From Portulaca oleracea (taxonomy: Eukaryota > Streptophyta > Magnoliopsida > Caryophyllales > Portulacaceae): a stretch of DNA of 64,000 bases. The position numbers were made by a program, and so were the translations under genes. Location: contig CM055874.1 in assembly GCA_029582165.1 (NCBI GenBank), positions 4,476,114 to 4,540,113 on the forward strand, in the 5' to 3' direction. The notes below the pieces were generated by a model. That model saw nothing but the letters and a program-made list of their open reading frames with translations. It had not been told where the DNA came from and did not search any database. How positions within the stretch are numbered: the stretch's first letter is position 1; each line of letters starts with the position of its first letter. Of this stretch, positions 1-11,871 are shown piece after piece.

Positions 1-540
1 ACGGTTGGTAAAATACGAAAATTACAATGAAACCAATTTCATATTGTAACTCATTATAATTTATAATGGGTAAAATTTAGTCAAAGTATCAATTAATTTA
101 GACCAAACGATGTCTTTATAACAATAAAATCTTTTCGTTGGCTTCAAAAAAGATCTATTTAATTTGTCTCTTAGACCGACTTGAGAATTGTTAACTCTTT
201 TTTTTTTTTATAAAAGACACATTGAGGGATTTGAAGGAGCTAGCTAAGTGATGTGATGCAAGGAGTGTTTAATTTGGATTGGTTGAGAGATACTCTTTAT
301 ATTGTGCCGACTCAACATTTGCGATATATATGCATACAACGGCATGTCGGCAAACTCCATGCATGCATTTTTCACCTGATTTTCATGTTCATCAACAATC
401 AACTTCTTCAGTTCAGGCCACATGCAGTGACCTACACTTTATCCATCCTTAATTTATTTTTAATGTCACAACTACTTATATAACTCCATGCAGTCCACAG
501 TGACGTGGTCATATTGGGTACTTAATTAAGGGGATGCAAT
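1..540. other. AT-rich flank, no gene recognised
   Basis: Only short open frames without family features are present. I recognise no RNA gene or complete repeat here. The following LINE fragment may extend slightly into this stretch. Confidence 0.5.
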
Positions 541-940
541 GGGCGATAAGGAAGAATGGTAGATGATATTCATTGCCTCCTTTTAAAGTTCAACTGGAGT
601 AATATTTCTCAGGTTTACAGAGAAGCGAATAGGGTAGCTGATCAATTTTTTTAAAAAAAGGTCATAATTTGCCAGCAGCTGAAAAATGGAAGCATATAAT
701 TCAACAACATTCAGATCAGATGAGCATTTGGCCATGATTCTTCATATCTCTATTTTCAGTTTTCTTTAGGTCTCTGCATGAATATTTCCTTTGATGTATT
801 GATTTTCAGTTTTCATGGCTAATGCTTCTCATTTTGTAGTCTGTTAATGACTCTGTTTATGCCTTACAAATTCCATCGGTTCAGTCTGGCTTTGCGAATA
901 AAAGGGTCCTATGACCGTTAACTTTCAAAAAAAAATTCAA
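541..940 (+). mobile_element. 5'-truncated LINE tail (RNase H-like C-terminus and 3' UTR)
   Basis: Around 571-645 one frame reads as the end of a plant LINE RNase H-like domain, including the residues QVYREANRVADQF. It is followed by a non-coding tail ending in an A-run near 928-937. That is the expected layout of the 3' end of a non-LTR retrotransposon copied by target-primed reverse transcription and truncated at its 5' side. A stop follows the motif directly, so the piece is dead. The left border is approximate. Confidence 0.65.
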
Positions 941-1086
941 CAACATTTTGTATGAGTATAGAGTGGGTGGATTTCTTAGGTGAAAGAAATTGAGAAGGAA
1001 GAAGTGTGGTTGAAAAAAAAAAGAAACATTAATATCAAAACCTTAGTTCTAAGACCATGTGAAAAATAATTGATTTAGCATCACCT

Positions 1087-1089
<3 letters not shown>

Positions 1090-1132
<43 letters not shown>

Positions 1133-1143
1133 ATATATATATA
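1090..1143. repeat. (TA)n microsatellite
   Basis: Nearly pure AT dinucleotide run. It is the left anchor of the chain of foldback elements that follows, and each of those is bounded by similar (TA)n tracts. Confidence 0.95.
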
Positions 1144-1676
1144 TAGGAAAATTGGATTATAATAATCTCTACTTTCACCAATTGGACAATGGTGGACCGT
1201 ACTTTCACTTTGTATTCTGGTGGTCCAAAAAAAATAAAATTGGATTGTAGTGGGATATTTTCGAGAGAATCATTAGATTTTGTGTTGCATTTGATTCAAA
1301 ACTTAGTATAACACTTTACAATGATTTTTAATGAATTTACAGCGTTTCTCCCAAATTTTTTTCATTTTTTTACTATTTTTTTACGATTTTTTAACTTTTA
1401 TTATTTTTAAAAAATCATAATAATTATTCGGAGTCTCAAAAAAATAATATAAAAAATGTTTTTAGAAACTACAATTTATTATCTTTCTAGGGGCGGGAAC
1501 GAAAAAACAAAGACAATATAATGTAGGAATGAAAAAAATAAGAAGAATATGGAGGTGGATTTGGTACCACTACAATCCAATTTTATTTTTTCTTTGGACC
1601 ACCAGAATACAAAGTGAAAATATGGTCCATCATTGTCCAATTGGTGAAAGTAGGGATTATTAGAATCGAATTATCC

Positions 1677-1678
<2 letters not shown>
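1144..1678. mobile_element. Non-autonomous inverted-repeat element (MITE), copy 1
   Basis: The left end begins TAGGAAAATTGGATT and the right end closes with its near-perfect inverse. The inverted repeats run at least 42 bp, to the shared CCAATTGG, and further imperfect pairing extends inward (for example the inverse pair around the box GGACCACCAGAATAC). There is no coding capacity. It sits inside (TA)n, so any TA target duplication cannot be told from the microsatellite. The adjacent 1713-2253 element and a degenerate copy near 62,040-62,270 belong to the same family. Confidence 0.8.
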
Positions 1679-1712
<34 letters not shown>

Positions 1713-1714
<2 letters not shown>

Positions 1715-2248
1715 GGGAAATTGGATTCTAATAATCCCTACTTTTGCAAATTGGATGGCAATAATCCCTACTTTAAATTTGTATTCTGGTGATCCAAAAA
1801 AAATAAAATTTTATTGTAGTGGGACATAATCGAGAGTATACCCTAAATATCATAGATTTGTGCTGCATTTGATTCAAAACTTTGTATAACACTTTACCAC
1901 GATTTTTAACGAATTTACAGCACTTCTCTCAATTTTTTTTCTATTTTTTCTATTTTTTATGATTTTTTCAATTTTATTATTTTTAAAAAATCATAATAAT
2001 TACTTGGAATCTCAAAAAAATAATTTAAAAAATGTTTTAGCAACTACACTTCATTACCTATTTGGGGGCAGAAACGAAAAAACAAAAACAATATGGGGTA
2101 GGCATGAGAAAAATAAAAAGAATGTGGTGATGGATTTGGTACCACTACAATGCAATTTTTTTTTTTTTTTGGACCACCAGAATACAAATTGAAAGTAGGG
2201 ATTATTGCCATCCAATTTGTAAAAGTAGGGATTATTAGAATCCAATTT

Positions 2249-2253
<5 letters not shown>
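1713..2253. mobile_element. Non-autonomous inverted-repeat element (MITE), copy 2
   Basis: Same family and orientation as the element at 1144-1678. The ends are TAGGGAAATTGGATTCTAAT and its inverse, and the internal text is closely similar, including the GGACCACCAGAATAC box. It is 541 bp long and separated from copy 1 by about 34 bp of (TA)n and from the next element by about 47 bp of (TA)n. It has no coding capacity. Confidence 0.8.

Positions 2254-2300
<47 letters not shown>
2254..2300. repeat. (TA)n microsatellite
   Basis: AT dinucleotide run between two inverted-repeat elements. Confidence 0.95.
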
Positions 2301-2302
<2 letters not shown>

Positions 2303-5300
2303 GAAGTGATAATATGAGCATTCTGCTTATGTGAGCATGTGAGCACTGCTACCTGGAGACCCTTGAATCTTCAATCAATGGATGGGGAAAAAAGAGGAGT
2401 TTGTCTTTTTTTCAGCCTTTTTATATGAGTGTCACGTGAGTTGTTGGAGAAAAAAAAGGACGACCAGGGGGAATTAATTCCCAGCCCGCACATGATCCTC
2501 AATTTCGAAAACTGAAAGTTGAGTTTTCAAAACCCCTCCTTCATAATGAACGTTGGTCTCCCCTATCAGTCACAACCATAATCGACGGCGGCTGAGGAAC
2601 GAAAGGGAAGGATTCGGCGACGAAAACCAGTCTCCGATGACGACAACGGAGGTGATTTGGTTGGGTGTTTCAGCGCGGAATTAGGGTTCCAATGGGGTGC
2701 AGTGTTCTTTTAGGGTTTAGGGTTGATAAAAGATGGGGTCTTGGCGGGGGGTTTTTCTAGAATTAGGGTTTTAATTATGTTGATAAAGATGGGGTCTTGG
2801 CTGGGGGTTTTCCAGAATGGAATTGGTGTGTTAAATAAGCGTTGTCCACAGTGACAGTGATTGATGTCCACTGATAAAACTGTTGGTGTCGACAATATTG
2901 ATTATGTGTTTTGAATATACGAATTCGTTATGTAGCTAACGTTTCAAAATGTTGGGTTTTGGGTTGGTTTTCCCAATATGAAATTAGGATGTTATATGAT
3001 CGTTGTCCATAGGCATTGATTTATGTACATTGAATTAAACTCCATGATAAAGGTTGGGGTTTGGTGGGGGTTTTCCAGAATGAAATTGGGGTGTTATATG
3101 AGTGTTGTCCAAAGGGGCACTAATTGATGTCCACTAATGAAACTAGTTGTGTCCACAGTATTGATTGATGTCCATTGATGAAACTGGTGGTGTCCACGGT
3201 GACATTAGTTAATGTCTACAGTGGCATTAGTTAATGTCCACTGATGTAAGTAGGGGTGTCCACAGTGTTGATGAATTGATTTAAATGTACAAATTTGTTG
3301 TGTAGCTAAAATTTCAAAATTTTGGGTTTTGGGTTTTGGGAAAACCATCCCCAAAAGCCAACATTTTGAAGTGTCGGCTACATAACAAATCGTATATTCA
3401 AAACATATAATCAATACTGTCGATACCACCAATTTATCAGTGGACATCAACTAATGTCCCTGTTGACAACACCCATATAATACACCAATTTCATAATGGG
3501 AAAACCATCCCAAAACAAAATGGATGTGGACATTAAACATGAGACATCAACCATTATTAATATGGACGTTAACCATTACCAATGTGCATATCAACTACAA
3601 CAAAATGACATACACAAACATCACCATTTTCCATGAAATGTCCAGTTTTCTTGACCTTAATGTCCAATTTGACAACATGTATAAATGTATAGTGAGTATA
3701 GTCAGGGGCGAAGCCAGATAGGGTCAAGGGGTGTCAACTGACCCCCAGCTTTTTTGAGGAAAATAATTTAGTTTAGAGCTAATTGATATTAAAACATTGA
3801 TATATAATAATTATTTCCCATGTAATTCACTAAGATTTGATGCATCAGGATGGCTTGTTCCTCGACTTTTCTGTGCGCGCGCCTCACGCCCTAAGGTCAG
3901 GGGTTCGAACCCCAATTAACAATTCAGCTAATTATCTTGTGTTTACTCAATTACTACTATGTTTTAAGTTTTAACTGATGCCGCCCAACATGAAGGTATG
4001 TTACTTTGTATATTATTATGTTTAATTTATAAATTATGTTAAATTTGTATTGAATAATTAGTAAATTTACTGATTTAGTAATGAAATCATAATCTATGAA
4101 TAGAAAGATTAGAGTTCTTAATTTTATTTTGTTCAAATATTCATAATTCAAATTATTTATATTATTGTTATGATTGATTGGTTACAAATTAAAATATTAT
4201 GTTGAGATAGTGATTACATTATTATTAATTGTTGATTTCTAATAATCAAATATGAATATACTTTAGCGGAAGTTTGAATTTATAACTTTTTTAATTGTTT
4301 GTCAGTTTTAAATAGAGAAAATTTTTTTTATTAAATTTTACCTTGACACCCCTAACTTTCAATCCTGGCTTCGCCACTGAGTATAGTCATAAATACGTAA
4401 CAACAATGGACATTGCATCATGATTATGGATATCGAAGAAAGTAGATGTGGATATCAAGCATGACAACAGTGGGCATCAATCATTATTACTGTGGACATC
4501 AACCAATACCCACTATTGTACTTGATTTGCACGTTGGTATTGGTTGATGTCCACAGTAATAATGATTGATGCCCACTGTTGTCATGCTTGATGTCCGTAT
4601 CTGCTTTGTTCGATGTCCATAATCATGATGCAATGACCACTGTTGTTATGTATTTATGACTATACACACTATACATGTTGTCAAAGTGGACATTAAGGTC
4701 AAGAAAATTGGACATTTCATGGCAATTGGTGATGTTTGTGTATGTCATTTTGTTGTAGTTGATATGTACATTGGTAATGGTTAATGTCCATATTAATAAT
4801 GGTTGATGTCTCATGTTTAATATCCACATCCATTTTGCTTTGGGGTGGTTTTCCCATTATGAAATTGGTGTATTATATGGGTGTTGTCCACAGGGACATT
4901 AGTCGATGTCCACTGATGAAACTGGTGGTGTCCACAGTATTGATTATTTGTTTTGAATATACGAATTTATTATGCAGTTGACATTTCAAAATGTTGGGTT
5001 TTGGGGGTGGTTTTCCCAAACCCAAAATTTTGAAATTTCAGCTACACAACAAATTTGTTCATTCAAATCACTTCATCAACATTAACTAATGTCACTGTGG
5101 ACACCACCAGTTTCATCAGCGGACATCAAACACTGTCACTTTGGACAACGTCATTTAACACACCAATTCCATTCTGGAACCCCCAGCCAAGACCCCATCT
5201 TTATCAACACATTTGAAACCCTAATTCTGGACCCCCGCCAAGACCCCATCTGGAAAATCCCCCACCAAGACCCCATCTTTTATCAACCCTAAACCCTAAA

Positions 5301-5665
5301 AGGACACTATACCCAATTGGAACCCTAATTCCGCACTGAAACACCCAACCAAATCGCCTCCGCTGTCGTCGTCGGAGACCGATTTTCGTTGTCGAATCCT
5401 TCCCCTTCGTTCCTTAGTTGCCATCGATTATGGTTGTGACAAATAGGGGAGACTAACGTCCATTATGATGGAGGGGTTTTGAAAACTCAACATTCAGTTT
5501 TCGAAATCATGGATCATGCGCATGCTAGGAATTAATTCCCCCTGGTTTTCCTTTTTTTCTCCAACAACTCACGTGATACTCCTCCTTTTTTCCCATCCAT
5601 TGATTGAAGATCCAAGGGTCCCTATTAGCAGTGCTCACATAAACACAATGCTCATATTATCACTT

Positions 5666-5668
<3 letters not shown>
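2301..5668. mobile_element. 3.4-kb foldback element with kilobase-scale inverted arms
   Basis: The left end GGGAAGTGATAATATGAGCA is matched by its inverse at the right end. Inverted similarity continues inward through nearly the whole element to a centre near 4,515-4,530. The arms are rich in a degenerate motif resembling GATGTCCACTGATGAAACT and in CCCCAAAACCC-like blocks. Each arm carries a two-unit telomere-like TTTAGGG motif (near 2,709-2,722 and its inverse near 5,286-5,300). The left arm is longer because of extra motif copies (about 2,890-3,340) and a nested hAT element (3703-4379). There is no recognisable transposase. (TA)n borders both sides. The superfamily is uncertain: Foldback or MULE-like are possible. 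Confidence 0.75.
3703..4379. mobile_element. Non-autonomous hAT element nested in the foldback element
   Basis: The terminal inverted repeats are CAGGGGCGAAGCCAG and CTGGCTTCGCCACTG. It is flanked by a perfect 8-bp direct repeat AGTATAGT (3695-3702 and 4380-4387), the target-site length of hAT transposons. The 677-bp body is AT-rich and encodes nothing recognisable. Around 3,850-3,920 it holds a GC-richer tRNA-like patch with a B-box-like GGTTCGAACCC. Because the duplication is intact, this insertion is younger than the host foldback element. Confidence 0.88.

Positions 5669-5710
<42 letters not shown>
5669..5710. repeat. (TA)n microsatellite
   Basis: AT dinucleotide run between the 3.4-kb foldback element and the 1.27-kb one. 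Confidence 0.95.
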
Positions 5711-5713
<3 letters not shown>

Positions 5714-6982
5714 AATGGATCCAGTAGGAAGAAATATACGGTAGGAAGGTAGGAAGAAGCGATCTAAAGCATACAAATCTAATCCGATGGTTGATAATAA
5801 AACCACATTCCTTCCCCATAAATCAGCTAATGGTTTTCAGAAAAAAATGAAATAAAATCAATTCAATAAATATGATTTGCTAGAATTATGAATGGATTAG
5901 AGAGAGATTTACTTCCCTAAATTGTATGGATTAAGTTATCCAAATTTAATTCAATTATTATCAAAAACTAAATTAAAAAAATAGAAATCAACATTCTATA
6001 AGGATTTTGTCGTAGGTCTATTTCATTCAACACCATCGTTGCTTCTCACACTTCATGACCACACTCCCTAATATCCATGACCATATTCCCATAAATCAAA
6101 ATTATGTCAATGTTATCAAATTATATCGAGGAACATACTCCCCTATATACATGACCACACCTCCATAAATTAAATTATATTTTTATTGTCGCATTATATC
6201 CAAGACCACAGTCCTTAATATTCATGACCACACACTGCATAAATTTGTCCATACTCTATATAAATTTGTCCACGCTCTATATAAATTTGTCCACGCTCTG
6301 AACACACTGTGGTCATATTCAAAAGATATACCTAACATACTGCACAAATTTGTTCACACTTTGTATAAATTTGTCCACAATTTGAACACACTGTGGTCAT
6401 ATTTTATGGATAATGTGGTCATGGTGTATGGTTATGGATATTAATAGTCATGGATATTAGGGAACTTATACTTTTTTAAGCCCTACAAAAGTTAGATGTT
6501 TCTACACAAATACATGTATCATATCTATATAGTAGAGTATGCTCATGGATATTAGGGAATGTTATCACAAATATAACTCGATAACATTGATATAGTTTTG
6601 ACTTATGGGAATGTGGTCATGGATATTAGTGGTGTGGTCATGGAGTGTGATAAGCAATGATTATGTTGGATGAAATATAATCCCTAAAATTTGATAACTT
6701 TTATTTTTTGTTTAGTTTTGATAATAATGGGATTAAATTTGGATAATTTAATCCCTACAATTTAGGGAAGACAATCTCTCTCCCTCTCTCTCTTTCTCTC
6801 TCTAATCACATGCATAATTCTAGCTAATTATATCTATCTAAATGATTTTTTTTTTTTAAAATCATTAGTTGCTTTATGGGACAAGAAGGTGGTTTTATTA
6901 TTAACCATCATATCATATTTGTACGTCCCAGATCGCTTCTTCCTACCTTCCTACCGTATCTTTCTTTCTACAGGATCCACTC

Positions 6983-6984
<2 letters not shown>
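5711..6984. mobile_element. 1.27-kb foldback element
   Basis: The left end GGGAATGGATCCAGTAGGAA is matched by an inverse at 6,930-6,984, including ACGGTAGGAAGGTAGGAAGA. Inverted similarity continues inward, for example the blocks around ATGACCACACTCCC on the left and GTGGTCATGG on the right. Between about 6,240 and 6,375 there is a run of short degenerate direct repeats resembling TATAAATTTGTCCACGCTC. It has no coding capacity and both ends abut (TA)n. It is probably a relative of the preceding foldback element in structure, but not in end sequence. Confidence 0.75.

Positions 6985-7040
<56 letters not shown>
6985..7040. repeat. (TA)n microsatellite
   Basis: AT dinucleotide run that closes the foldback chain on its right side. 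Confidence 0.95.
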
Positions 7041-7041
<1 letters not shown>

Positions 7042-8430
7042 TCAATTAGGAAGAATTTCATTGCATCAAGGATCTATGCTTTAATAGAGCCATAGAGGCA
7101 TAGGATTGTATCATTCTAAAGGATACCAAAGGTTAAACGAAATGTACTCTCAAATCATAACCATTCTTAAATCGATTAAACAAACAAAATATACATGATG
7201 ACAAGTGAGTTGCATCAATGTCAACATTGCATAAAGTGGTACAATTATAACTAAAGCATAATTATACCCTAGAGAACTATGCTTCTTTTAAAATGTACCC
7301 ATCCTTGTATCATCTTTAAAAAAGCAAAAATGTAAATATCCAAAATATCTCCTCAACTATATAATTATAGAATGAAGTAGCATATTCGTTAATTAGCCCA
7401 TCTATGAACACAACTTAAACCTAATCTTAAATCAACCCTTGTCACTATCAAAATTAAATTTCATTCATTAAGTCCCGTTCAAAATTAAATGTTTTGTCCC
7501 AAAATTTCGTACAATTAGAACAGAATTTTATGCCAATTGTGGATCGATATCATCCATGGCAATGGTACATGTTTCCCTCTTTTCTTCTAGCTACATGACA
7601 GGCACATGGATTAATAAATATATACATGTTCATAAAATTAAATTTGTAAATTCTTAAAATTATAAATATATGGTATAAATTATCATGAGCTCAAATTACA
7701 AAAAGGTATATGATTAAAGAACAAAAAATTATATGCTCATAAATTTATACATGCATGCTCATCAAATTTGACAAAGTATGTAAACCATCAAATAAAAAAC
7801 CTAGTCGGACGTCCTTTGTAAATTAGAAAACACGAACTACCAAATATGTAACAAGTAGTTCAAAAAAATGGGTAAAGTTACGTTTGAGGAACTTAGGGTT
7901 TGAAAATAAAACTACAACAACGATGTTGAGTATTAATGAGAATAAATTGGAGTTTTAGGCGTAAAACAGTCAACAAATGCAATGGCATCACAATTATTCT
8001 TAAATTTTAATTTTAATTTCAAATTAATATATAGTTTTTCTCATTAAATAAAAACTCACTCTAATGACCCAACATATAAAATATACTTGTTCAATAATTA
8101 ACTATTAAATATTTTTCATTGTGGAAAAATATAATATTAGTATAATGTATTATTCAAGCAAATAAACAACAAGATTCCTTGCATTTTATAACAATATAAT
8201 CCATATTTATATTTCAATAATTTCACTTTTCAATAATATCCATCTTTATTAAGAATTTCTCATGGCATATTTTATGAAAAAATCACAACATTATATTCTT
8301 ATAATATTATTTTTCATTATTAATCTAATAATAATATTTTCGAATATTAAAACATTGTATATATTGAAAAATTAATGATGTCAACGTACAATCAATATAG
8401 AGAGGGAGTAAAATTCTCAAGTAAAACAAA
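7041..8430. other. AT-rich intergenic DNA, nothing recognised
   Basis: No long open frame, RNA gene or clear repeat end is visible. Confidence 0.5.
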
Positions 8431-8722
8431 AGGGGTGTTTCATTATCTAGTTTTTTGGGTAGCTTTTAGCTTTTTAGACAATATTAATTTTTTGATCGGT
8501 CAATTTAAAAAATTACTTGAGGTGTTTGTTAAATAACTTTTTATATTAACTTTTTAGACTTATAAGCTAGTTTTCAAAAGGCTAATTGATGATATTTTTT
8601 GAGGTAGATTTTCACAATCAACTAATTCAAACAGATAAAGTCAATCAACTATTCCAAACAGTTATCAACTACAGCTATAAACTACAAGCTAACAACTACC
8701 CGATAGTAACCGAACATGGCCA
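8431..8722. mobile_element. Short inverted-repeat MITE
   Basis: The left end reads GGGGTGTTTCATTATCTAG and leads into GGGTAGCTTTTAGC. The right end, read inverted, is GGCCATGTTCGGTTACTATC leading into GGGTAGTTGTTAGC. The interior repeats short AT-rich words about taking up and leaving the arms. No target duplication could be fixed. No coding capacity. Confidence 0.5.
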
Positions 8723-9559
8723 AAATATCCCATTTGGATGAGACAATAAAACAAAACTATTTTGTTTCATGTGATCCTCGTTGGTGCATGTTCCCTTGTA
8801 CGTATTTTGGCCTAATGGCATTTCATGGCATCGTTGTACTTTTACCCTTAAAAAGATAAACATGGAAGTTGCGTCATCCTCCAATGAGAAAAGTCTAATA
8901 GTCAAATACATAGTATAATTTCATTGGATGAAGTTTGGATTCGTGGACATAGTCTCTCCACCAACTAGCTCTTGTGATATTCTGTCCAACACAAATATGT
9001 CCTATTCGGAAATATACATATAATTATATATATTTTTATCCAAATAAAATACTATATTATTTTCATTAGACAAACTTAATTTTAATTTTAAATTTAAAGG
9101 TCTTGTCAGGAAACATTAACTGATTTGAACAACTTAAATTTAATACAAACCTAATTTTTTTGCTGACATTATCTATGACGTCGTTACCTTCAACCTACCT
9201 CTGCAAGTGAATATTTGTCAATATTTTTAACATAAATCCTACCCGATATTTTATAAAAATTTTGAAATTATTATAGTGGATGTGTGTTAATTAAATTTGT
9301 ACATCATTGTGCTATACAATTTGGCTTCATTTTAAATGTATAAATTGAATTAACCAATATTTTTAATTAATTTAATTTTAAATTTCAATGATTCTAGACT
9401 TGTAGTACAACATAAATTGACATTAACAATATTTTTCAATATTAAAAAAGTCTTATTCTCCAATCAATTGCTCTGAGGTACCATATGTTTTCGAAAATTA
9501 TTTTTTGGGATCATAGTATTGAATATTATAACTGAGTGAACAACTTTGCTAGGTATCTA
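8723..9559. other. AT-rich intergenic DNA, nothing recognised
   Basis: No gene or complete repeat could be supported. Confidence 0.5.
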
Positions 9560-9682
9560 TTTTAAGGTGATAATCCGGTGAAAAGTAATCTGTATCTTAC
9601 CAAGATTGTAAATATACTAACCTACCCCTAGTTACAATTTTTGTTGGGTTCCAATTACTTTTCACCGGATTACACCTTAAAA
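9560..9682. mobile_element. Small inverted-repeat MITE
   Basis: The ends TTTTAAGGTG(A)TAATCCGGTG and its inverse CACCGGATTACACCTTAAAA form roughly 30-bp inverted arms about 60 bp apart, including GAAAAGTAAT and its inverse. The unit would fold into a hairpin. Family unknown. Confidence 0.6.
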
Positions 9683-10308
9683 TCAATGGGAAAATTGCTC
9701 TCTAAAGTTGCCTTAAAAAGGACTTATCATAGATTAACATTTATTGTCAGTTCAGTGTTGCCATCAATCAACGAAGGTTTGACCAAGAAATAATTTCAAT
9801 TTGGTTCTTTGAGTACGTAGGTGTTGTCACCAATCAACCAAGATTTTTTATTTTTTTTTACGTAAGAAAGAACTTAGGTAAACTAACGCAAATCCAGCTG
9901 AAGACTATGGAGAACCCAACCCGAAATAGATTCTCTTACGCATATATGAGGGTTTATATGGGTGACATTGTGAGGGAAAGTTTACGACAGCCCCAACAGA
10001 AGACAGACGAACCTGGCCCAAATAACGATTGTCACTGCTCGGGTATATAGTGTTAACTTCACAAAACATCATGGTAAACCCATTTTGGGCTTTGCACACA
10101 ACTTTTCAAGATAAACACTCAAGGTTCTGCGAGTAGAGCGACCTACTGTGTTATCATTGTGTGGGAAAACTAACCTCACAAAATATCATATCATGGTAAA
10201 TCCACCTTGAGTCAAGTTTAATTTATATATGTTCCTATGTGGATTAACCAAATTTCTATCGGTATAACTTTAAAAAAATAGTAATTATAATTCAAAATAG
10301 AACAATTA
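9683..10308. other. Intergenic DNA, nothing recognised
   Basis: Only short frames on both strands without family features. No repeat boundary could be set. Confidence 0.4.
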
Positions 10309-11871
10309 GGCCCCGTTCTTTTATGCGGTATTTTGCGGAATGGTGTGGTGAGGTGTGGTGGAATTGTGGTGGGTTGTGGTGTAATTGTGAGAGAGAAAAG
10401 TAATGATTTGCGGTAAAATGTGGTGGGTTGTGGCAAACTGCGGTAGGCTGTTCTGTCTCGTTCCGAGCCGAATTTTATCTCCTTTATAGGGTGTTTGTGT
10501 TTATTTTAGCCCTTTGTATATATTAGATATAGTGATTTGGTGTTTTGTAGGAAAAAAGGAGTTAGAAGAAGTTTGGGCTTAATTGAAGATTTTTAGGGAA
10601 TCCCGAGCGATTTCCCGAGTCAAACCAAGTCAACTCGAGCCGAGAGCCGAGGCGAAACCGAAGCCGGAAATTCCATGTCAAGATTGGCGCAAAATAGGGG
10701 AACGCTACAGACTCAAAGGTTTGAAATACGTGTTCCTTCACTCTTTGGGTCATAACTCCTTCGTTACAACTCCGAATGGTCTCAAATTTTGGGAGCTTAA
10801 AGTACACACCGAGAGTTTTCCATCGATATTACGGGTCTAAAACGAAGTTCGAATGAAGAAGTTATGCGCGTTTGAAGTCGGCAGGGAAAAGCTGCCCAGA
10901 ACAGTGACTCGCTCGAGTCATCTGCTGACTCGCCCGAGTCGTCCCCCTGTCACGCCCGCGACCTGTGCTGGGCAAGCGACAATCGACAATGGGCAGTAGG
11001 TCGACTCGCCCGCGCCCATTAGCGACTCGCCCGAGCCACTTTGTCTGCGGAAAAACTCACGCGTGTGCTGCGATTTATTTCTAGGGTTTTGGGTTGTATT
11101 TTTCCTTCTTTTATAAATACCCACTTGTATTCAGCTTATTAGGAGGTAGCCTAGGTAGTTTAGGAGTAGAATTAGATTAGATTTAATTGTTTTCTTTAAT
11201 TGTTCTTCAAGTTTTCTCCATTGTTCTTCAAGCTTTCTTTAAGTTTTCTTGCAATTGTTATTAAACTCTTCTTTCAAGCATTCTCTTTGAAATTTTACAA
11301 GCTTTCTCTCTCTCTTCCTCTCTCTCTCTCAATTCTCCATTGATATTGATTTCAAAAGCTTTCTAGGGTTAGCCACATCAAATCCATCTTTTAGTGGGGA
11401 GGAGGGTCAATGAATTCCAATTCTACTTCCTAGTGAGAATTTGGGGATCCTTGGTAATCCAATCCACAATTTCTTGTTTGTTCAGGGGAAATTGCAAAGG
11501 TAGATTGAAGATTAGAAGATTTTGGTCATCAAAGGTATAATTTTTTGTCTCTAATTTCATTGTTCATTCTAGTTTCATTCCTTGCTTTATTTACTTTATT
11601 TGATTTCATACTTCTAATTGCTTTCTTAATTTCATGTTTTATTTCATGCTTTTATTGCTCTCTTGATTCATGCCTAGGTTAGATTTAATTGCTTTATTTA
11701 CATAATTTACCGCTTTCCGCACTTGTGAGAAACCCAAACACAAACCGATTACCTCAATCAAGCCTAACATCCATCCCTGTGGACCGACAACACTAACTTA
11801 TAAAACCACAAAAATTACAACCGAACCTAGGCTGTGGCACCGCAGTTTGCCAACCGTAGAAAAAAAGGGCC
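10309..11871. mobile_element. Harbinger/Tourist-type MITE split by an LTR insertion
   Basis: The ends GGCCCCGTTCTTTTATGCGG and (inverted) GGCCC...TTCT.CGGTTGGC match the common 246-bp family of this window. The element is flanked by the 3-bp duplication TTA (10306-10308 and 11872-11874), as in PIF/Harbinger elements. The sequence is colinear with the intact copy at 50934-51179, except that a 1.38-kb LTR-like insertion interrupts it after position 10,448. Confidence 0.8.
10449..11827 (+). mobile_element. Putative solo LTR (Gypsy-like) inside a MITE
   Basis: A 1.38-kb insertion begins TGTTCTGTCTCG and is flanked by TAGGC on both sides (10444-10448 and 11828-11832), consistent with a 5-bp LTR-element target duplication. 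The host MITE also supplies a following TGT on the right, so the exact border could shift by up to 3 bp. Inside are a TATA-like TTATAAATACCC (about 11,111), repeated GACTCGCCCGAGTC-like words (10,905-11,040) and a 3' part with TCCCTGTGGACCGACAAC, a wording common near the ends of plant Gypsy LTRs. No internal domain or second LTR is present. The terminal dinucleotides are not a clean TG..CA, so the family is uncertain. Confidence 0.6.

Noticed and set aside
2705..2725. Interstitial telomere array
   Set aside because: Only two TTTAGGG-like units occur per arm of the foldback element; too few for a telomeric tract.
6240..6375. CRISPR-like direct repeats
   Set aside because: The repeats are degenerate, unevenly spaced and lie inside a plant foldback element.
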